From Hysterium pulicare CBS 123377 (taxonomy: Eukaryota > Ascomycota > Dothideomycetes > Hysteriales > Hysteriaceae), in the NCBI GenBank assembly GCA_000467715.1, contig AJFK01000728.1, forward strand, positions 1-64,000: a stretch of DNA of 64,000 bases, given 5' to 3'. Each line of letters opens with the position of its first letter. Position 1 is the stretch's first letter. The position numbers and the translations under genes were made by a program. Shown here piece after piece: positions 32,227 to 43,605 of the stretch. The notes beneath the pieces are model-generated. The model did not search any database, had not been told where the DNA came from, and saw only the letters and a list, made by a program, of their open reading frames with translations.

Positions 32227-33748
32227 ATGGCCACAATTGGCAGCCTATCAAGGTAGCTACACTTCCTAATCTTTGAATATCTCCCTCGTAGCGATCTTCT
32301 CTCCTTATCTTCGACAAGCCGGTACTATTCGCACCTTGCCAAGCCCATAATTTTTTCTGCCCTCAATCTCTCAGGAACTCCACAACCGAGCATTCCCAAC
32401 GATGGATTGAACACTGAGCGCAAAGGCCGAAGCAAGGTTGTTGAATACGCGCATCTTGACAAGGCAATCGAAGAAGTGCTGCATTTGGCCCCTCTCGTGA
32501 GAACTTTGAAGTTCAGCCCAGCTTTCTACAGACCTGGTTAGTGTAGATCATGGGAAACTTTAGGGCTCATTTGCTGACTGATCAAGGATTCTGGGATGAT
32601 TATCGCGGCTGGCTGCACATGATGCAGGAGGAAACGATGGAGGTTGAAACGATGCAGGAGGATCAAGAGCAGCTCGAAGATGGTTCAGGTCAAGAAACGC
32701 AACTTCGTGAGTCAACATGGCAGAGAGAAGAGCGCGAGAAAATTGAGGCGGCGGAAATTATCTGGAACCAGAAGATAGACGAGCAATCGGAGAAACGTGC
32801 GGCGGTCAACGAGGCGCTATCAACCCTACTTAAGAACATGAATAGACTGCAGCGAATTGAAGTGGAGAACTGTGATTTCCAGAATTTCGGGGGCTTTGAA
32901 TTCCCGAGGTCAGTATGCATTCTTGAATGATGACCGGCCAAACTCCCACGAAGGCTGATGCAGAAAATAGCGGGGCTCTACATGCCGAAACCGATCCGCC
33001 ATCCATACGTTGGTCCACTTTTCAGGACCTAGCAGAAGCACTTCAAGTCTCAAACAGGCATATAAAAGAACTATGTCTTCCTTTCATGAGCCCAATAGCC
33101 GATTCTACCGCACTTCGGCATGCATTTTCTGGATTAACCAGCTTGTGTGTTGGCTTTTCCCCGGCGTATACATTATCAGGCAATGCGGAGTCGATGCTTC
33201 GATCGTGTCGCCTCCTAGAGTGTACACAATCAACACTTCAGCATCTCAGCATGTCATTTGGTGACAATGGCGCGCCTGAAAAGGCACCTCACCGCCTGCA
33301 TATTCTTAATAACCTCCTTTTCAAACCGGTCCCTGATCAATCCAGCGACAACCTTATTAGCTCCTTAACTGAACCACTCATTTTCCCCCGTCTTAAGACG
33401 CTGAAAATGACCTCGCTCGCCGTTTCGGGCTCTTCTCTCATGCATTTCCTCTCCCACGAACCTGCCATCACCGACATCTCGTTCCAATCCATATAGCTTG
33501 CCACCCCAGGCTGCACATGGTCGGAAGTCGCCGCATCGCTCCCAAGCTCCGTCAAAGCTTGGCGTATCTCGCAGGTAGGCTACGAACCGCAGCCCATACG
33601 GCTAAGAAATCGACTTCAGCATTGGTATCCGACGCGGGATCGTCTTCCGAGAGAATGTGGATGGCAGGTCTTCAAGCCGAAGAAACCACAAGAACATTCA
33701 GTAATCTATGAGGCGGAGTTCGAGAGGGTGGTTGAAGCTGAAGGTTAG
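32227..33748 (+). pseudogene. F-box protein pseudogene with two in-frame TAG codons
   Basis: From ATG 32227 the frame gives an F-box-like N-terminus, LHFLIFEYLPRSDLLSLSST followed by SRYYSHLAKPIIFSALNL, after a TAG at codon 10 (32254-32256) where Glu or Gln would be expected. A good intron 32537-32586 joins VLHLAPLVRTLKFSP to a Glu-rich coiled segment. The next junction (about 32909-32960) could not be placed in phase. The leucine-rich middle (FPRLKTLKMTSLAV, LMHFLSHEPAITDISF) is followed by TAG at 33494-33496 and then an in-frame, family-like end (TWSEVAASLPSSVKAWRIS) up to TAG 33748. Both internal stops are explained by CAG-to-TAG, a C-to-T change at CpA. Intact relatives would act as SCF substrate receptors or in silencing; this copy should not. 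Confidence 0.7.
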
Positions 33749-34086
33749 ACTGTTTTGAAGCTCAAAGGAAGGTCGCTGCATCGACCCCGAAGTCTAAAAA
33801 CTTTACACATTGCCAAATATGTGGAAAGTTCGCATAATCATCAAAGACGGGTGACTTGGCATATTTCTCCTCGATTGCAAAGTTAGAAGCCTTATGATGT
33901 TTGGGTATTTTTTGAACATGTCCAGTAGAAAAGAGGATATATATAGAATACATATAGAAGAGCGGATCTCCCTACAGATTTTCTATACTTTTAGGAGATG
34001 TTGCGCTTCTAACTTTACCTTCTTCGACCCACCACTTTCACTCCAACGTTCCTTTTCTCTTCCTTCTTGACCGCCCAGACTCTCGA
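33749..34086. other. 3' intergenic region
   Basis: Between the convergent ends of the F-box pseudogene and the oxidase gene. Nothing recognised. Confidence 0.5.
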
Positions 34087-36008
34087 TCACAGATGCGCCT
34101 TGAGCGGTTGGTTGTCGCGGAATCGCTTTGGCCAGATACCCTGCTTGCCGGGTGATAAGATGCCATTTGGATCCACGGCATCCTGTGCCAGCCAAGTCAA
34201 TATCCGAGGTCTTCAAAGGATGGAAGGAGGAAATAGGAAGGGGTAGGGCGAACATACCTTCAATTTCTCGACAAATCTACGATAAGCGTGGTTATTGAAG
34301 TCATAGAGATCTGCGACCATATCTGCGAGACCACCAACATTAGCTTGTACTTTTCAGAGTCCGAGAGGAGGGGAGAGGACGAAAAGATCAACATACCCAT
34401 GAAATTAACATGACTCCTATACTTCGAAAACCCCCTCTTCTTCCCCTCCCTAAAAAGCCCATTGAAGATATTATTCACCGCCCTCCGATGCCGCTCATCC
34501 CTCTTATCGAAAGTCATCATATTCACAAAAATAACATGGCGCTCATGCATGAAGAAATCACAAAACAAATCAAACCCCTCCTTCTCGCACACCCCCTTCG
34601 CCGTCGTGACCCACTCCAGTACCGTCTTTCCAGACGAAGGGATGATGGGCGAGTAATCGATATGAGCACCGAATCCGCCTTCTTTGGGAAGTCGATACTT
34701 CACCATGGGCAGGGACCAAAGACTCGGGATTCCAACGAAGAAGCCGCCGTGGGGATCGGGGATGGATGTTGCTTCGAGCAGGGCGCCGTTTTCGCCGGAG
34801 AAGATTTCGCCTCGGAGGCGGCCTTTGGGCGCTTTTTCGCTCACGATTTTCTTCAGTTCGTCGTAGTGGGCTTGGATGACGTTTTTGTGGCCGTAGAGGC
34901 CGAATTTCGCGCTCCAGTAGCCCATGTCGAGTTGCTTTTGCAGTTCTCGCAAGCGCCATTCCGGGATCGGACCGCCGCTTGGCCAGATTTCTTCGCGGCG
35001 TCCCATCATCCCGAGCCATTCGACTAGGTTGGAGACGTAGACTGTGTTTGGGAGAAGGCCGTCTCGCCGTAGTGGGCCGAAGACGTCCACGATTGTTTCG
35101 ATGTCGTTGAAGTCGGGCATGTCGAAGGAGCAGGACATGTACGCGGGGGGTTGCGGCGTGAGCCAGACGCCCATTTTAGTTACGATGCCGAGATTACTTT
35201 GGAGGAAGAGCCCCTCGATTGAAGGGCCGAAAGTGAATTTGGAGAGATGTGCGGAGGGGGAGTTGGAGACAGCGAATTGGCCCGTTCGCACAATGTCGCC
35301 GTCTGCGAGGACGGCTTCAATGCCGACCATGTGTTGATGGTGGGATGCGGTGGGGGTGAAACCTGTGCCTCGATCGACGGTGTTGCCGACTACACTTCCC
35401 CATCCGAGGGAGGGCACACTAGGCCATACCTTGAGTTTGTGCTTCGCGCAATAGTCGTAGAGATCTGTGAATGTGACGCCGGGCTCGACGACGGCGTAGG
35501 AGTATTGTTCATTGACTTCAATGACTTTGTTCATGCGGTGCAGATCTAAAGCAATGGAGCCATTGACTCTGGGTGCCGGTCCGCCGTATCCAAGATTCTT
35601 GCCTCGGGAGAATGTCCAGAGGGGGATGCCGTATTTATTCGATACTCTCAAGATGCCTTTGAGTTGATCGACTGAGTCCGGGCTGCCAAACATGAGCTCC
35701 CTGTCATCGTCAAGGGGGACCCCGAAATCAGCTTACCATACAGCACCGCTTGGAACCCGTCTCTTTCCCTCTGCTTCCCACATCTCGTATGGGTCGATGT
35801 AATCCTCTATCGCCTTCCCCGTAAACACCGCGTCTTTCCCAACAACGGCCACATATTCGTCGATGGCTTTATCGAAGTCTGCCTGGCTGACGCCTGGTGG
35901 TAAAACAGGGTCCAACGGTGTCGTCAACGAGTCCGAAAAGAGGTTGCGATGCGTCTTCTGATACTCAGGATCCAGATATCGGTTTTCTGGATATTTTATC
36001 GAGCCCAT
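34087..36008 (-). CDS. Vanillyl-alcohol-oxidase-like FAD-linked oxidase, four exons
   Basis: Flavoprotein oxidase of the VAO/PCMH family; relatives oxidise 4-alkylphenols such as vanillyl alcohol or eugenol. Minus-strand exons 35737-36008, 34397-35682, 34258-34322 and 34087-34182 give 572 residues, close to the 560 of the Penicillium enzyme. FAD-domain motifs: PLWTFSRGKNLGYGG, ALDLHRMNKVIEVNEQYSYA, VVEPGVTFTDLYDY, GSVVGNTVDRGTGFTP, and GIVTKMGVWL; C-terminal DPNGILSPGKQGIWP is characteristic. The His in HERHVIFV is a candidate for covalent FAD attachment, by rough alignment. A nearer acceptor would give a 36-nt first intron; the GGCAG acceptor (35683, intron 54 nt) restores the family reading SGAVCPDSVDQLKGILR and is preferred. 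It diverges from a stilbene-type dioxygenase gene, which suggests a shared aromatic pathway. Confidence 0.92.
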
Positions 36009-37398
36009 TGCGAAGTTGTCCTAGCTGGTCTCCACCAGCAAAAAAGGCGACAAGAAAGAAATTGATGAAAGATGGTGAGAAGGGATTGGAGATGGAAGAA
36101 TGCAAGGGTGGAGGTCTAGATTGACTTATGAAGCGGTCCTGGTTTCCCCATGGTCCACAGGTCCCTGCGTTGTCAGCGTTTGGACTTCCCCACATTGGGG
36201 TAAATGACCCCACATGCTAACCACAATGCCTTGAAGACCGTCCAGCTCACCTCGCAAACTCCTCTCCGATATTGCTTCTGGATATGCGAGAGGCGTATAA
36301 GAGCAGATTTGCGATGCAGCGAACTCTTCTACATGCAAGTCGATCAGTGATGCATCTCGGGCGGCTGGGTGGCTCTTGTCACGTGATATTGGGAATCCAT
36401 AGACAGGAAACATAAGTGTGTCATGATTCAAGTTCAAGAAAACTTTGACAACGATGCACATATGCCTACTCTAGGGCCTGTCGCGTTTCATATTCGACAC
36501 CTCCGAAACTGACGGTCCCGGAAGGCTTGGTCATGGTAGTCGGGGTGATGGAATGCTTACATTTTTGTAGATGGGAACTTCGCTCATAAACTCATGTCCG
36601 AATGCGTATACAGTCATCTTCCAACGCTCAGTGTTCATGTAACTCTCCGTGGGACCTGTCGGGCTCTTCCGCATTGGACTTTCGAGTTAGCTTGTCATGG
36701 CCATGGTCTCGCGTAGGACTCATGATTGCGCAACGGAATGCGAGTGGCAATAAACGATAGTTGCAATGAATTCGTTGATGTGATAGCCCGGTGTTTTTGG
36801 ATGATATCATTGTTTTGGTGGTTTGTCGCGAATTCGACGCGTGTCACGTGCTGCGAAAAAAGTGAACTACGGAAACTACTGCCTTTACCTCATGCTTTAA
36901 CACCTAACATTCCCATCTATTCCTTTTTCTCTAGTATCCATAATCAAGAGTGGAAAAATGTACAATTCGTTAGAGAAATGATCTTACTGAACCCCAGTTT
37001 CAATGGTGCGGGGAACCTTGTCTCCTATCAACCTCCATCATCACGCTCAACACTCCGAAGCAGACCGGCGAACTCTCTAGCAACTTCTTCCCTCAACGCC
37101 TATGGAAGAAATGAAGTGCCATCGCGTATACCAAGATGTCAATTCCTTCGAGGCTTACAGTTCGAGCAATTCTATGTTCGTCCTGCGTCCGGACCCAGGG
37201 GTTGCGGTCCGCCCGGCCGGATGCATGCATCATCCGAGATAAATACTCGGACACCCCGCTTTGAACACAACACTCGAAGAACCAAATGAACTCCTCTCGT
37301 GGCATTGAGCGCTAGATAGTTATAAGTCGTTGCTGCCATCAAAGCATCAGTACCAGCCATCCAAAACCCACTTCTCATCTCCAGACCCATATAAGACC
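36009..37398. promoter_or_regulatory. Divergent promoter region between oxidase and dioxygenase genes
   Basis: 1.4 kb with no convincing gene. CACGTG boxes at 36380-36385 and 36845-36850 could bind a common bHLH regulator. An ATAAATAC near 37229-37236 is a possible TATA box for the dioxygenase gene, about 165 bp before its ATG. Confidence 0.45.
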
Positions 37399-39189
37399 AT
37401 GAAAACCCTAGACGAGTGCGGGCAGCAGCTCAAAGTATCCGCCGAAGTACGCTTCCCCCCAAGCGGCTTCTTCTCCGGCCCCGAAGCCCCCTGCCGCTTC
37501 GAAGCCGAAGTCTACAACTGCGTCATCCGCGGCCGCATCCCCCCCGAAATCGATGGCACATACTACCGCGTGATGCCCGATGCGCCCTGGGCACCGCTAT
37601 ACTCCGACGACGTCTTCATCAACGGCGACGGCTGCATCAATGCCCTGCGGATCCGCAACGGCCACGCGGACTTCAAGTCGCGGTTCGTGCGCACCGAGAG
37701 ATTCTGCATCGAGCGCGCGGCGCGGCAGTCTGTGTTTGGGAAGTATCGGAATCGGTATACGGATGATGTGCGGGTCAAGCATGCTGTGCATTCGACTGCG
37801 AATACGCATGTTGTTTATTTCGAGAATCAGCTTTTGGCGCTGAAGGAGGATTCGAAGCCTTATGCGTTGGATCCGGATACGTTGGAGACGAAGGGACTGT
37901 ATGATTTCCATGGGCAGTACTCTTGTCCTACGCATACCGCGCATCCGAAGGTGGATCCGGCGACGGGTGAGATGATTACGATGGGGTATGAAGCGAAAGG
38001 GGATTCGACTACGGATATCGCATACTACCTCTTCGACAAGAACGGTAAGAAACTTGAGGAATGTTGGATTAATGCACCTTATGCGGGGATGATGCATGAC
38101 ATGGCAGCTACTGACAACTGGATCGTCTTCGCGCTCCCACCGATGAAAAGCGTCTCAATTGACCGCCTAAAAGAAGGCCACAAGCACTTCGCTTGGGATG
38201 AGAAAGCTCCGCTCGTCTTCGGCATACTGCCTCGTCGTAATCCAAAACCCGACCAAGTACGATGGTTCGAGTATAAAAACGCCTTCTTCGGCCATGTGGG
38301 AAATGCGTTCGATGGGGAGGATGGATGCGTTTATCTCGACGCGCCTCTTACATACGGCAATAAGGTGAGACGAAACTTTCTTTGCCTCAGCCCTAGCTTA
38401 GCCTGGGTGTTCTGACACAGTCCCGCAATACCACAGTTCTGGTTTTTCCCACCCATCACCGGCGATCCCCACCTCAACACCCAGCAATTCGAATCCCACT
38501 ACGTGCGTTGGAAGTTCGACCCCCATGCGAACGACCGCCATGTCGAACCAAAAGTCTTGGTTGAAATCCAGGGCGAGATGCCGAGAATGGACGATCGATT
38601 CGTAACGAAGCCATATAACACCATGTTTCTAGCAATGACGAACCAGACCGTCGGAAGGGAGAAAGCGGTGACGGGTGGTTCGTATAATTCGATTGCGGCG
38701 TGTGATGTTGGGAAGGGGGAGTATAGGTTTTGGTGTGCGGGCGAGGATGTTAATGTTCATGAGGTGGCTTTTATACCGAGGAGTGCGGAAGGTAAGTCGA
38801 GCCATGTTTTTAGCCCTCTTTACTAGATCCATTCGCCTAATATCACCCCCGGTTTAGCCCCCGAAGCAGACGGCTACCTAATCAGTGTAGCGAATCGCCA
38901 CGACATCCGACTCTCCTGTCTCTTAATCCTCGACACCCGTAAGCTAGAAGAAGGGCCGATTGCGATTATTGAACTACCATTTCGTCTGCGTGCTGGAATC
39001 CATGGCAGTTGGGTACCTGCGGAGGAGTTTGCGGAAAGGAAGGATCTTTGTGATATGGCTGGTGTTAGCGAGGAAATTCGCAAGGAGTATGCGGATACGG
39101 TTGTGAGGACTCCGTTTCCGTCGAATGCGGAGTTTATAGGTGGAGTGAATGGAGGGGGTGGGATGACTGGAGCAGATGAGACTCATTAG
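37399..39189 (+). CDS. Carotenoid/lignostilbene cleavage dioxygenase, three exons
   Basis: Non-haem iron(II) dioxygenase of the carotenoid cleavage family, cutting a C=C bond of carotenoids or stilbenes to two aldehydes. Exons 37399-38364, 38437-38791 and 38858-39189 give 550 residues, the usual size. The four metal-binding histidines are visible in context: PTHTAHPKVDP, GMMHDMAATDNWIVF, FFGHVGNAFDGE and AGIHGSWVPAE. The N-terminus has the family's IRGRIPPEIDGTYYRVMPD and FINGDGCINALRI. No signal peptide or transit sequence, so cytosolic. Resemblance looks closer to lignostilbene dioxygenases than to carotenoid oxygenases, and the divergent VAO-like oxidase next door, which makes phenolic aldehydes, fits a phenolic substrate. 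The start ATG 37399 has a good context; an upstream in-frame ATG adds 23 residues not seen in the family. Confidence 0.92.
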
Positions 39190-39506
39190 TAGTGTCATGA
39201 TCGTAATAGGTATGTGAACTGTGTGTTTACCTCACCGGTCCCCTTTGAGCGCCTATCAGGTCAGCATTCTACCCAATTGATTCCTAAAAAGTTTCACTTG
39301 TTGCATAGAGAGGAAAGTTTCAATAACCTGCTGGACATTGTCTAGCTAACCGTCATTGATGTATGCAAGAACGGGAGCGCCATTCCCCCATAGCTACAAC
39401 CCTGATCCACTAGAAGAAGTACCTTCCTCGCAGAACCCATTTCCGCGCTTCACAAAGCATCCCATAGAAGGACTAAGTGAAGTATAATCCCCGACTATCT
39501 GCGCAC
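39190..39506. other. 3' region between convergent genes
   Basis: The dioxygenase and NmrA-like genes converge here. No feature recognised. Confidence 0.55.
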
Positions 39507-40720
39507 CTAACTCCCATTCTCAGTCTTGCGCTTCTTGCGGGCGGGCACTGGCTTGAACTCCTCGGCATAGACCTTGAAGAAGTCAACCGGCTCCTGCGGA
39601 TGCTGGCCCGTGACGTTGACGAAAGCGGTGGTTGAGATGTAATTGGTCTTGCCCTCGCGCACTAGGCTGTAGTACTCGAGGAGGTAGGCCTTCTCGGACT
39701 CGTCGCTATGGGATTGGGTGTGGAGGACCTTCTTGGCTTCAGCTCTATCGACAGGTTAGCATATGTTCTATCTTGTGCAGGTTCAGAGCTATGTGCCTTT
39801 TCAGTGGCATCATTGGAAGCTACTGAGTAACTTACACGGAAATATCCTCGAACTTCATCTGCACGTCGAGCGCCTGGCTGGCAGCAGTTGCGAGTTCATC
39901 CCCGCTTGCGAGCATAGGACCGGTTATTACCATCAGCTGGCCGCGATGCTTGTCGTCAAATCCATGCTGTCCCTTGCCCGAAAGAACGTGTGCCGCAAGC
40001 AGAGCGACATCCTAGACAGAGATTAGTTTCGCACTACGTGAAGGAATCTGGAGTGGAAGGATTTGGACTCACTCCAAGGGCAACGGGAGCAAACTTGTGG
40101 TCTTGACCAATTGGGGCTGGAATGATGCCGTCGTTCTTAGCCTGGGGTGAGTACAGCAGCAAGTTCTCCGCATAGAAACCGGCCCTTCATATCGATTAGC
40201 CAAGCCAAACGTAGGATAGCAAGAAGACAGTGTGAGCTGAGAAAACCTACCGAATAACGCAAGGAGAATGACCAGTACTGGTGCTGGTATCACCCTTCGA
40301 AGAGAGAACCAACGTCTCGATATCCACAAACTCCCTTAGGCGCGGCTGCTTATCACGCTCCGCGAGGTCACACCCAGCCGAGCTGATCAACAGCACATTC
40401 TGAACGCCGGCCTTCTTCGCCGCATTGACGAGCTCAACGCAGATGTCGAACTTCTCTTTGTGTGTTGGCGGAACAAGACAGATGGTATCAGCGCCCGTTT
40501 CTTTGAGCATCTGGACCATCTCGCGCATGCGGCCGGGTTTGTGCGGTACGATTGTCGCGCCTAATTTGCCCAGCTCCTTTGCTTTTGCGACGGTGGGATG
40601 CATGGTCAAGGCGACGACTGAGTCGACTTTGGACTTGAATTTGGCATTTGTGAGGAGGAGTTCGGCGATGAGAAAGCCGGTGTTGCCCTCGGCGGCGGTC
40701 ACACAGACTTTGCGCGTCAT
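39507..40720 (-). CDS. NmrA-like NAD(P)-binding oxidoreductase, four exons
   Basis: Atypical SDR of the NmrA/isoflavone-reductase type. Minus-strand exons 40251-40720, 40073-40184, 39836-40011 and 39507-39744 give 331 residues. The nucleotide-binding start is VCVTAAEGNTGFLIAELLL (GxxGxxG-like). VQNVLLISSAGCDLAERD and IRAGFYAENLLLYSP follow the family order, and APVALGDVALLAAHVL marks the end of the Rossmann part. The C-terminus is Lys/Arg-rich (ARKKRKTENG), possibly a nuclear signal, which would suit a redox-sensing regulator like NmrA as well as an enzyme. It lies tail to tail with the dioxygenase, 317 bp apart, and may belong to the same aromatic-compound group; that link is inference. Confidence 0.9.
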
Positions 40721-41044
40721 GGTGTTTCGGAGCGATTGGTCTTGTTGTTTGGTGAGTGTGTGGAGAGGAGTATCGTTTCAACTTCGCGAAGTGAGGCGGT
40801 ACGTATGTGACGCGACTCTTGATGACGTCTTTTTCATGACGGGACGATGCCCTTTCCTATTGGCTTCTTCGTCCCCTTTTGGGAAAGAGAATGACGTCAG
40901 AGCGACATTGTTAACCTGTATGAGAAATAATAATTCAATAAATTATAGTAAGATATAAAATATTACTATATTATTAAAAATTAAAGCGGTATGGGATTTG
41001 AGGGTGCTGTGCAAATCTAAATATAACTATTGAAAGACTTGCAA
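40721..41044. other. Promoter of the NmrA-like gene and an AT-rich tract
   Basis: The last third (about 40925-40990) is nearly pure A/T, marking the border between the enzyme genes and the broken NACHT gene. Confidence 0.5.
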
Positions 41045-42462
41045 TGATGCTTCATTTCCGCCCAGCAAGTACCACTCTGCTTGATGATACGCTGCTTCAG
41101 AGAGAAGACTTCCCGGCTTGATGAATTTGATGGGAGCCCCGAGGAACTCATACAGCTCATCATCGAGATATCAGCAAACCCCAATGTTAAGATTTGCATA
41201 GCCAGTCGTCCATGGCTGTCATTTGAGGACGCGTTCAAAAGCCGACCAAGTCTTCTAATTGAGCGGTGAACCGGTAATGATATCTCCTCATACATGTCAT
41301 CAAAGTTTGACGAAAACTTACTCTATGCACGCCTGAAGAAAACGTACCCTGAACAAGCATCGAGCGTGGTAAGAGACGTAGTTGATAAGGCATCTGGTGT
41401 ATTTCTACGGGTGTACTTAGTTGTGGAATCTCTTCTTCAGGGCCTGTCAAATCCTGACCGCATCTCAGATCTGCAGAAGCGTTTAGACGCATTGCCCGGC
41501 GACCTAGAAGCGCTGTTCGACAAATCGTTCAATGGCATTGCGCCGGGTTATTCAGACATGCCTGCGAGATATTCAGGCTTCTGAGGGAACATATTTCCAG
41601 TGTCCGGAACATAAGGGCGCCGCTTTTCCACTCATTGAGCCACCCACCCTGCTAGGACTAGCCTTTGCGGACGATAAAGATTTCAAATCAGGTCTTGGTG
41701 CCAAACATAGAGCTCTCAGTTTAGACGAAGCGACAGCGAGGCGTGTTGAAATGAGATGACGTCTTATCTCACGATGCAAAGGATTTTTGGAAACGGTAGG
41801 TGGTGGAGAACAAGATCTCGATGGTAAGTATCCGGAAGCGTTGAGAACATAGAACGTTGCTGAGTATATTAGGTCCAAGAGTCCAGTATATTCACCGTAC
41901 TGCTAGAGATTTTATAGAATCGAAGCACAGATGGCAGGAAGTACTCAATGTTACAGCTCACGGCTCATTCAATCCCGATGAACGCTGGGCTAATTCATCT
42001 ATGTGGACTTTTATAAATCTTCCAGTATTCGCTCCATATTTGCTGATACGAGACCTCCTATTTTCGTGCGTCGAGTATTCACGCAGGCTGCAACTAAGTG
42101 ATAATGTTGTACAGGTCATATATCTCAACGAGGTCCTCCAAGCTGGCTTGAAAGCTATTCCTCAACTCGATGATGCAGATCCTTCTTTACACTCTCTCTT
42201 AGAGTTCGCCGTCGGCCTTTGCAATGTTGATTATGCGCACATAAAGCTGGAATCCTCATGCCCAGAGGAACGCAAACGTGCCGTGAAATTTTGCAAGAGT
42301 CCCCCCGGTACGGGCTTTCTTCCTTATCACTTATTAGCAAATCTCCACGGCCCAGTTGATAAGTCGAGGAAAGATATTGAACGACTGTTACGGTATTACA
42401 ATACGCCATCCTCATTGAGAAGATTTCGACCGAAACCGAAGAAGATGATGGCGTTCATATAA
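41045..42462 (+). pseudogene. NACHT-type STAND NTPase remnant with DUF7791-like tail
   Basis: Middle part of a fungal NLR-like NTPase gene. Readable in order: a Walker-B region (RLDEFDGSPEEL), NVKICIASRPWLSFEDAFKS (sensor), YARLKKTYPEQAS, KASGVFLRVYLVVESLLQGL, LQKRLDALPGDLEALFDKSF, then, in another frame, ACEIFRLLREHISS, then PPTLLGLAFADDKDF, and after an intron with normal ends (about 41831-41871) VQYIHRTARDFIESKHRW. These are hallmarks of STAND proteins whose C-terminal part is called DUF7791. The P-loop and N-terminal effector domain are absent. It has two in-frame TGA codons (41267-41269 and 41757-41759) and at least two frame changes, so it is dead. Intact relatives act in fungal non-self recognition. 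Confidence 0.8.
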
Positions 42463-43605
42463 CGAACGCCATCAGTGCAGCGTTACAGATTTCAAAATCA
42501 GTCAGCCGAGTCACTCATCCTTGTTTAGAGATGGTGCCTATTCAACTTCAAATCAGTCTCATATACACATCGGCGAAGGCGTAGTGCATGGAGTCATAGT
42601 TATAAGGTCGCAAGCCTTTCCAGTATATTTCCAAAGGGATCCATCCACAGTGAGAAGCTATGGACAGTGAGTGTATTTTGTAGTCCGCAGTCCGGACTAT
42701 TAAAACGTCTAATTGGGCGGATTAGGACGACTGACTTTGGGTGGACTGGGATGAACGCTTAGTCAAGGTTTTTAATCGGGCTATTAGGCTCCGGATAGGG
42801 AATTATCTAGCCTAATATTCAATATTCACCATCGTGGTGACAAGCAAATTACTTACCCTACTACATTTTTTTAATCTTTACAGCACCCCAGCAATGTGTG
42901 CCCATATTTTCTTGGTGCCGCACCATGTTCTAGAAATATTAAAGATTACGGCTAAATTGCCAGGGGAGCAAGCTCGGTAGAGGAAACCTTTAGAACAAGA
43001 ATCTGGGGATATAGGCTAAACAAGGCAGGCTCTAGGCCGCCTGTCCTTGAACCGATCTACACCAAATATACGGGCAGCCACCCAGATTAGATCTTCTTAT
43101 CCGAATTAATCTTCGGTATTCATACCTTAATTCCGGTGTAGGCCATCAGGTATTATAGGGCTGCCGAATCATGCCATCAGTTTTATATCATCAACGCCAA
43201 ATCATATGATTAACCAAAGCGTCCCACCAGTAGCATCAAATGTACGGTTATCTGCAACTACCGACACCTCAGGGGGTATAAATTAATCCATTGCTTAAAC
43301 CAAATGGGTTCAATTGGCCCCTTAAGACTTTCCCGAGACGCCACATCTACAGTATTGAGTCCCAATCTACGTCTAGCGAATATGTTTAAATGCTTGAACG
43401 CTCACTGGAGGCCAGTATAGGATTACAATCTACACCCGTAGATTCGGCGCAAGACCAAGGCCGTGGGGCAAGATCCAAGAGCCCCACCTGTTTTGGATTT
43501 TCCTTCTACATAATGAAGCGACAGCCTCGAAGCCATAGCGGCTAGGCTCGAGAGCGAGAGGAAACGCTTGAACTTCCAAGACACCCCCGAATCAGGAAAA
43601 GAACA
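42463..43605. other. Intergenic region with palindromic AGTCC/GGACT tract
   Basis: No gene. Around 42665-42760 short palindromes rich in AGTCC and GGACT (for example AGTCCGCAGTCCGGACT) follow a CAGTGA; a similar tract occurs at 44654-44710. These could be subterminal repeats of hAT-like DNA transposon relics. Confidence 0.4.

Noticed and set aside
35701-35736. A 36-nt first intron in the VAO-like gene
   Set aside because: Too short for fungal splicing; the acceptor 18 nt further on gives a 54-nt intron and the family reading SGAVCPDSVDQL.
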